A stretch of 17,415 nt of DNA from the NCBI GenBank assembly GCA_003539915.1, contig DPNX01000050.1:1-17415 (forward strand). Direction: 5' to 3'. Position 1 is the stretch's first letter. Each line of letters begins with the position of its first letter. Shown here one piece after another: positions 14,245 to 17,415 of the stretch. The notes under the pieces were generated by a model. It saw only the letters and a program-made list of their open reading frames with translations. It had not been told where the DNA came from and did no database searches. This DNA comes from Patescibacteria group bacterium (GTDB lineage Bacteria; Patescibacteriota; Minisyncoccia; UBA6257; UBA11618). The position numbers and the translations under genes were made by a program.

Positions 14245-15285
14245 ATGAAATATCAAATCGATAAACTCATTAATACCTTGGTTGCCGAACTAACTGATCG
14301 GCAGAAAGATATTCTTTCTAGTCGTTTTGGTCTTAATCAGGCTAAACCAATGACTTTAGCCAAGATTGGTGAAAAATATAGCATTACTCGTGAAAGAGTT
14401 CGTCAGGTTGAATCATTGGCTTTGAACAACGTTCGAGCTAAGTTTGCACGAGGTAGTTTTGATGATTTGATAAAAGATCTCCAGAAGCATTTTAATAAAC
14501 TTGGTGGTATGCAGAGAGAGACCGTTCTTTGTGAGACTCTCAAAAAGACCATTGGTTCTGAAAAGGCTAATAACTATAACAACAAGATTAAGTTTATTCT
14601 TCAAAGTTCTGGCGTATTTAATCGTCAGTCTGATAACAAAGATTATCACTCTTTCTGGTATGTTAACGACAGCCAGGTTAAAAAAGCTGATAATTTGATT
14701 AACAAGCTTTCAGTTAGTATTAAAGACAAGAAAGAGGATCTGATTATTAATAATAAATTTAATGACGTTTTTGCTAAGACTATTAAGTCTTGTGGTTGTC
14801 CTCGTCACCTAGCTCTTAACTACGTTACTATCTCTAAGAAGTTTGCTAATAATGCTTATGATGATTTTGGTCTTTCTAACTGGACAGAAATTACTCCTAA
14901 GACTTCTCGTGATTGGGCATATCTAGTATTGAGAAAGAAAAATTCTCCAATGCACTTTACCGAACTAACTAGTCAGATTAACAAGTTTAGAAAGAATAAG
15001 GTTACCAATCCTCAAACCGTTCACAATGAATTAATTAAGGATGGTCGTTTTGTTCTAGTGGGTAGAGGTACTTATGGTCTTAAAGAATTCAATCTTATGG
15101 CCGGTACAGCTCGTGAAGTCATCTCTCAGATTCTTCGTAAGCATGGTCCTCAGGAGTCACGTGGTGTGATTAAATTAGTATTAGAACAGAGAATGTTCAA
15201 GGAGAATACTCTCTTGCTCAACCTGCAAGATAGAAAACACTTTAGACTACTTGATGATGGTCGCTACATGATTAACAAGGCCTAG
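14245..15285 (+). CDS. Sigma-70 region 4 / HARE-HTH transcription regulator
   Basis: A 346-residue protein. Residues about 15-66 match sigma-70 region 4: LTDRQKDILSSRFGL, then TLAKIGEKYSITRERVRQVESLALNNVR, the -35-recognising helix-turn-helix. There is no region 2, so it cannot melt a -10 element as a normal sigma factor does. Residues about 219-281 resemble a HARE-HTH winged helix, as in RNA polymerase delta: YLVLRKKNSPMHFTEL, then RFVLVGRGTYGLKEF. A second winged-helix-like unit may occupy 287-344. The central part (about 75-215) is unassigned. It likely binds RNA polymerase or promoter DNA as an accessory factor. It has its own promoter and a terminator that includes its stop codon. Confidence 0.82.
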   Translation: MKYQIDKLINTLVAELTDRQKDILSSRFGLNQAKPMTLAKIGEKYSITRERVRQVESLALNNVRAKFARGSFDDLIKDLQKHFNKLGGMQRETVLCETLKKTIGSEKANNYNNKIKFILQSSGVFNRQSDNKDYHSFWYVNDSQVKKADNLINKLSVSIKDKKEDLIINNKFNDVFAKTIKSCGCPRHLALNYVTISKKFANNAYDDFGLSNWTEITPKTSRDWAYLVLRKKNSPMHFTELTSQINKFRKNKVTNPQTVHNELIKDGRFVLVGRGTYGLKEFNLMAGTAREVISQILRKHGPQESRGVIKLVLEQRMFKENTLLLNLQDRKHFRLLDDGRYMINKA

Positions 15286-15301
15286 GAAACTAGGCTTTTT
15301 T
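15280..15301 (+). terminator. Intrinsic terminator containing the stop codon
   Basis: GCCTAG (15280-15285), GAAA loop and CTAGGC (15290-15295) are followed by six T. The TAG stop of the preceding gene is the last half of the 5' stem arm. Confidence 0.85.
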
Positions 15302-15317
15302 AATTGCTTGATAAACT

Positions 15318-15329
15318 TGCTATTATAAA
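15318..15329 (+). promoter_or_regulatory. -10 element(s) for the membrane protein at 15337
   Basis: TATAAA (15324-15329) ends 7 nt before the ATG at 15337. An overlapping extended form, TGCTATTAT (15318-15326), would give a leader of about 4 nt. Confidence 0.5.
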
Positions 15330-15336
15330 TAGAAAT

Positions 15337-16539
15337 ATGCGCTTTTCATTTGAAGATATAGTTTTAGACTTCGCTCAATCAATTGGTGATGTTTTTGCCG
15401 TCACTTGGTGGTTCTTTGTTCCTATTATTTTATTTTTGGTTTTCCTTGCTACTTGGTTGTTCTATGTTCGTAAAAAAAATCTAGAAAGTATTAAGTGGGT
15501 GCTTTTAAGAATTACTCCACCCAAAGAGGTTCAGAAAACTCCAAAGGCTATGGAGCAGGTTTTTGCCGCCTTTAATTCCACTTATTCTTTTGGGGCTAAG
15601 TTTAGGGATAAGTATTTTGGAGGTAATCAAGAGGGCTGGGGGTCTTTTGAGTTGGTAGGTGATGCTAGTGGAGTTCACTTTTATATCCGTGTAGTTGAGG
15701 GAGCAAGAAATCTTATCGAGTCTTCTATTTATGCTCAATATCCTAACGCGGAGATAGAGGTGGTTGATGACTATGTTGAAGACCTACCCGAAGTTTTACC
15801 TAACGACAACTATGATCTCTTCGGTACAGAATTTGTTTTAGCAAGGGATAGCGCCTATCCTTTCCGAACTTATGTATCTTTCGAAGAAGAGGCGAGAGGT
15901 ATAGAGGAGGAGAAGTTAGATACGGTTGCCGTTATGATGGAGACGATGTCTCGCTTAAAAGAGGGTGAGAGAATCTGGTTGCAGATTCTAGTACGCCCTA
16001 CCAACTCCGACTGGAAGAAAAAATCCGAAGCCGTCAGAGATGACTTGATGGGTAGAGGAGGGGAAGAATCCGCTTCCTTCGTGGCTTTGAGTAAAGGAGA
16101 GCGAGAGGTGTTAGCTGGTATTGATGATAAAGCAGCCAAGATCGGCTTTGAATGTGTTATTCGTTTTGTCTTTATCGACAACAAGGATCATTTTAGTCGT
16201 GATCATATTGCGGCTGTGATGGGAGCTTTTCAACATATGAATACTATGAATCTCAACAGCTTTATGCCAAATCTCGATACTATGACTATTACTCGTGGCA
16301 TTTTTAGAGATATCTTTAAGAAGCGAAGAATATATAACAAAAAAAGAAGTATATATAATACTTATAGAAGTCGTATCTTCCCTGGTTATATTGGTTCAAG
16401 TAGTGACAAGTTTTCTATCTTCAATATTGAAGAGCTAGCCACTCTATACCACTTCCCTAGTATTAGTGTTGGTGCTCCTAACATTACCTCTGTTGATTTC
16501 AAAAAAGGTGCTCCGCCAAGTAACCTTCCTACCGAATAA
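15337..16539 (+). CDS. Membrane-anchored protein paired with a VirD4-like ATPase (DUF8128-like)
   Basis: A 400-residue protein with one N-terminal transmembrane helix (about 22-44), then a large soluble part. I recognise the general type, a conserved CPR protein encoded directly upstream of a VirD4/TraD-like ATPase, recalled as DUF8128, but no biochemical role is known to me. Visible landmarks are a LLRITPP segment after the anchor, FYIRVVEGARNLIESSIYAQYPNAEIE (about 109-135), WLQILVRP (about 217-224), a very basic stretch RRIYNKKRSIYNTYRSR near 330-346, and FNIEELATLYHFPS near 364-377, a phrase I associate with conjugation-type coupling proteins. The ATG at 15337 is preferred over an in-frame TTG at 15304 because of the -10 spacing. 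Confidence 0.72.
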   Translation: MRFSFEDIVLDFAQSIGDVFAVTWWFFVPIILFLVFLATWLFYVRKKNLESIKWVLLRITPPKEVQKTPKAMEQVFAAFNSTYSFGAKFRDKYFGGNQEGWGSFELVGDASGVHFYIRVVEGARNLIESSIYAQYPNAEIEVVDDYVEDLPEVLPNDNYDLFGTEFVLARDSAYPFRTYVSFEEEARGIEEEKLDTVAVMMETMSRLKEGERIWLQILVRPTNSDWKKKSEAVRDDLMGRGGEESASFVALSKGEREVLAGIDDKAAKIGFECVIRFVFIDNKDHFSRDHIAAVMGAFQHMNTMNLNSFMPNLDTMTITRGIFRDIFKKRRIYNKKRSIYNTYRSRIFPGYIGSSSDKFSIFNIEELATLYHFPSISVGAPNITSVDFKKGAPPSNLPTE

Positions 16540-16541
16540 GG

Positions 16542-16547
16542 TATAAT
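16542..16547 (+). promoter_or_regulatory. -10 element for the VirD4-like ATPase
   Basis: TATAAT begins 2 nt after the upstream stop codon and ends 7 nt before the ATG at 16555. No clear -35 was found. Confidence 0.55.
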
Positions 16548-16554
16548 TAAAATA

Positions 16555-17415
16555 ATGGAAAATATCACTACTTTAGGCGAAACTATTTTTCGTAATCAGG
16601 CTAAAAATTTTGGTATTAAAACCGATGATCGTCGGCGTCATATTTATGTTCTTGGAAAGACTGGTGTAGGTAAGTCTACCCTGTTAGAGAACATGATTAT
16701 TAACGACATCCAGGCTGGTGAGGGTTTGGCTTTCATAGATCCTCATGGAGACTCAGCAGAGAAGATTCTCAGCTTTGTTCCAGAAAATAGATTAGATGAT
16801 GTTATCTACATCGATCCTTCTGATACTATGTTTCCAATCGCTTTCAATCCTTTAGAAGAAGTGGGGGAGGATTATCGTCACTTGGTAGCTTCCAGCATGA
16901 TGGGAGTTTTTGAAAAGATTTGGGCTGATGTTTGGTCAGCACGAATGAAATATATTCTAAACAACACTCTTTTAGCTCTTCTAGAATATCCTGGCACTAC
17001 CTTGCTAGGTATTTTAAGAATGCTTAACAACCCCAAGTATCGAAAGGAGATTGTGGATAACTTGAAGGACCCTATTATCAAAAGCTTTTGGGTTGATGAG
17101 TTCTCTAAATATAGCCAACGTTTTGAATCAGAAGCCACCGCCGCTATTCAAAACAAAGTTGGTCAACTAACCTCTAATCCTTTGGTGCGTAACATGTTGG
17201 GTCAATCCCACTCCTCTATCAATATGAGGGAGATAATGGATGGAAAAAAGATCTTGATAGTTAACTTGTCCAAAGGCAAGATTGGTGAGGATAACTCTGC
17301 TTTGTTAGGTGCTATGATCATTACCAAGCTTCAATTGGCTGCTATGTCTCGAGTTGATATACCTGAGGAAGACAGAAAAGACTTTCATCTTTACGTTGAT
17401 GAATTTCAAAACTTT
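16555..17415 (+). CDS. VirD4/TraD-like coupling ATPase, 3'-truncated by window
   Basis: The first 287 residues of a P-loop ATPase of the type IV secretion coupling (VirD4/TraD, HerA/FtsK-like) class; the reading frame stays open to the last base. Walker A is GKTGVGKST (34-42), followed by FIDPHGDSAEKIL (about 59-71), which is typical of the family. Later come FESEATAAIQNKVGQL, GKKILIVNLSKGKIGEDNSALLG and Walker B LYVDEFQNF at the very end (279-287). Unlike classical VirD4 it has no N-terminal transmembrane helices; the protein encoded just upstream may supply the anchor. No relaxase or other type IV secretion gene is in view, so DNA transfer is not established. Pumping of DNA or protein across the membrane, or a pilus-linked role, are all possible. 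Confidence 0.9.
   Translation, partial: MENITTLGETIFRNQAKNFGIKTDDRRRHIYVLGKTGVGKSTLLENMIINDIQAGEGLAFIDPHGDSAEKILSFVPENRLDDVIYIDPSDTMFPIAFNPLEEVGEDYRHLVASSMMGVFEKIWADVWSARMKYILNNTLLALLEYPGTTLLGILRMLNNPKYRKEIVDNLKDPIIKSFWVDEFSKYSQRFESEATAAIQNKVGQLTSNPLVRNMLGQSHSSINMREIMDGKKILIVNLSKGKIGEDNSALLGAMIITKLQLAAMSRVDIPEEDRKDFHLYVDEFQNF

Noticed and set aside
15304..15336. TTG start giving an 11-residue longer membrane protein
   Set aside because: The ATG at 15337 has a -10 at the same 7-nt spacing as its neighbours, and the extra residues overlap the likely promoter.

Overview
The window looks like a chromosomal segment of a Candidate Phyla Radiation (Patescibacteria, Parcubacteria-like) bacterium. 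This is inferred from gene content and family variants, not from a marker tree. The DNA is AT-rich. Genes are tightly packed and housekeeping, mixed with small membrane proteins and with families I associate with CPR genomes: a sigma-region-4/HARE-HTH protein and a membrane protein paired with a VirD4-like ATPase. I see no CRISPR array, prophage or insertion sequence.

Layout. 1-1022 (minus): a queuosine-salvage (DUF2419/QNG1-like) protein beside a strong hairpin terminator. 1094-1749 (plus): a small three-helix membrane protein, then rplU (L21). 1750-4996 (minus): a cysS-dnaB-recR cluster that meets rplU stop-to-stop with no gap. 5066-7396 (plus): two surface or secreted proteins that share a cysteine-rich C-terminal domain; the first also carries dockerin-like calcium loops and solenoid repeats. 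7497-11905 (plus): a chaperone block of grpE, dnaK, an unknown polytopic membrane protein and dnaJ, closed by a bidirectional terminator shared with a minus-strand tRNA-Lys(TTT). 12081-14205 (plus): secD-secF. 14245-15285: a sigma-region-4/HARE-HTH regulator with its own intrinsic terminator. 15337 to the end: a membrane-anchored protein followed by a VirD4/TraD-type ATPase cut off by the window edge.

How the genes work together. The segment combines replication and repair (DnaB, RecR), translation (L21, CysRS, tRNA-Lys, and possibly tRNA queuosine supply), protein folding (GrpE-DnaK-DnaJ) and export (SecDF). SecDF would help export the surface proteins, whose eight conserved cysteines suggest disulfide-stabilised extracellular domains.

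The most striking signal is at gene starts. Six genes have a -10-like hexamer exactly 7 nt before the start codon and two have one 9 nt before it. That predicts leaderless or nearly leaderless mRNAs. Only one gene start (1022) has even a weak Shine-Dalgarno-like sequence, and none of the 16 complete genes ends in TGA. The other items worth attention are the paired eight-cysteine domain, the divergent DUF2419 protein and the apparent split of a VirD4-like machine into a membrane subunit and a soluble ATPase.
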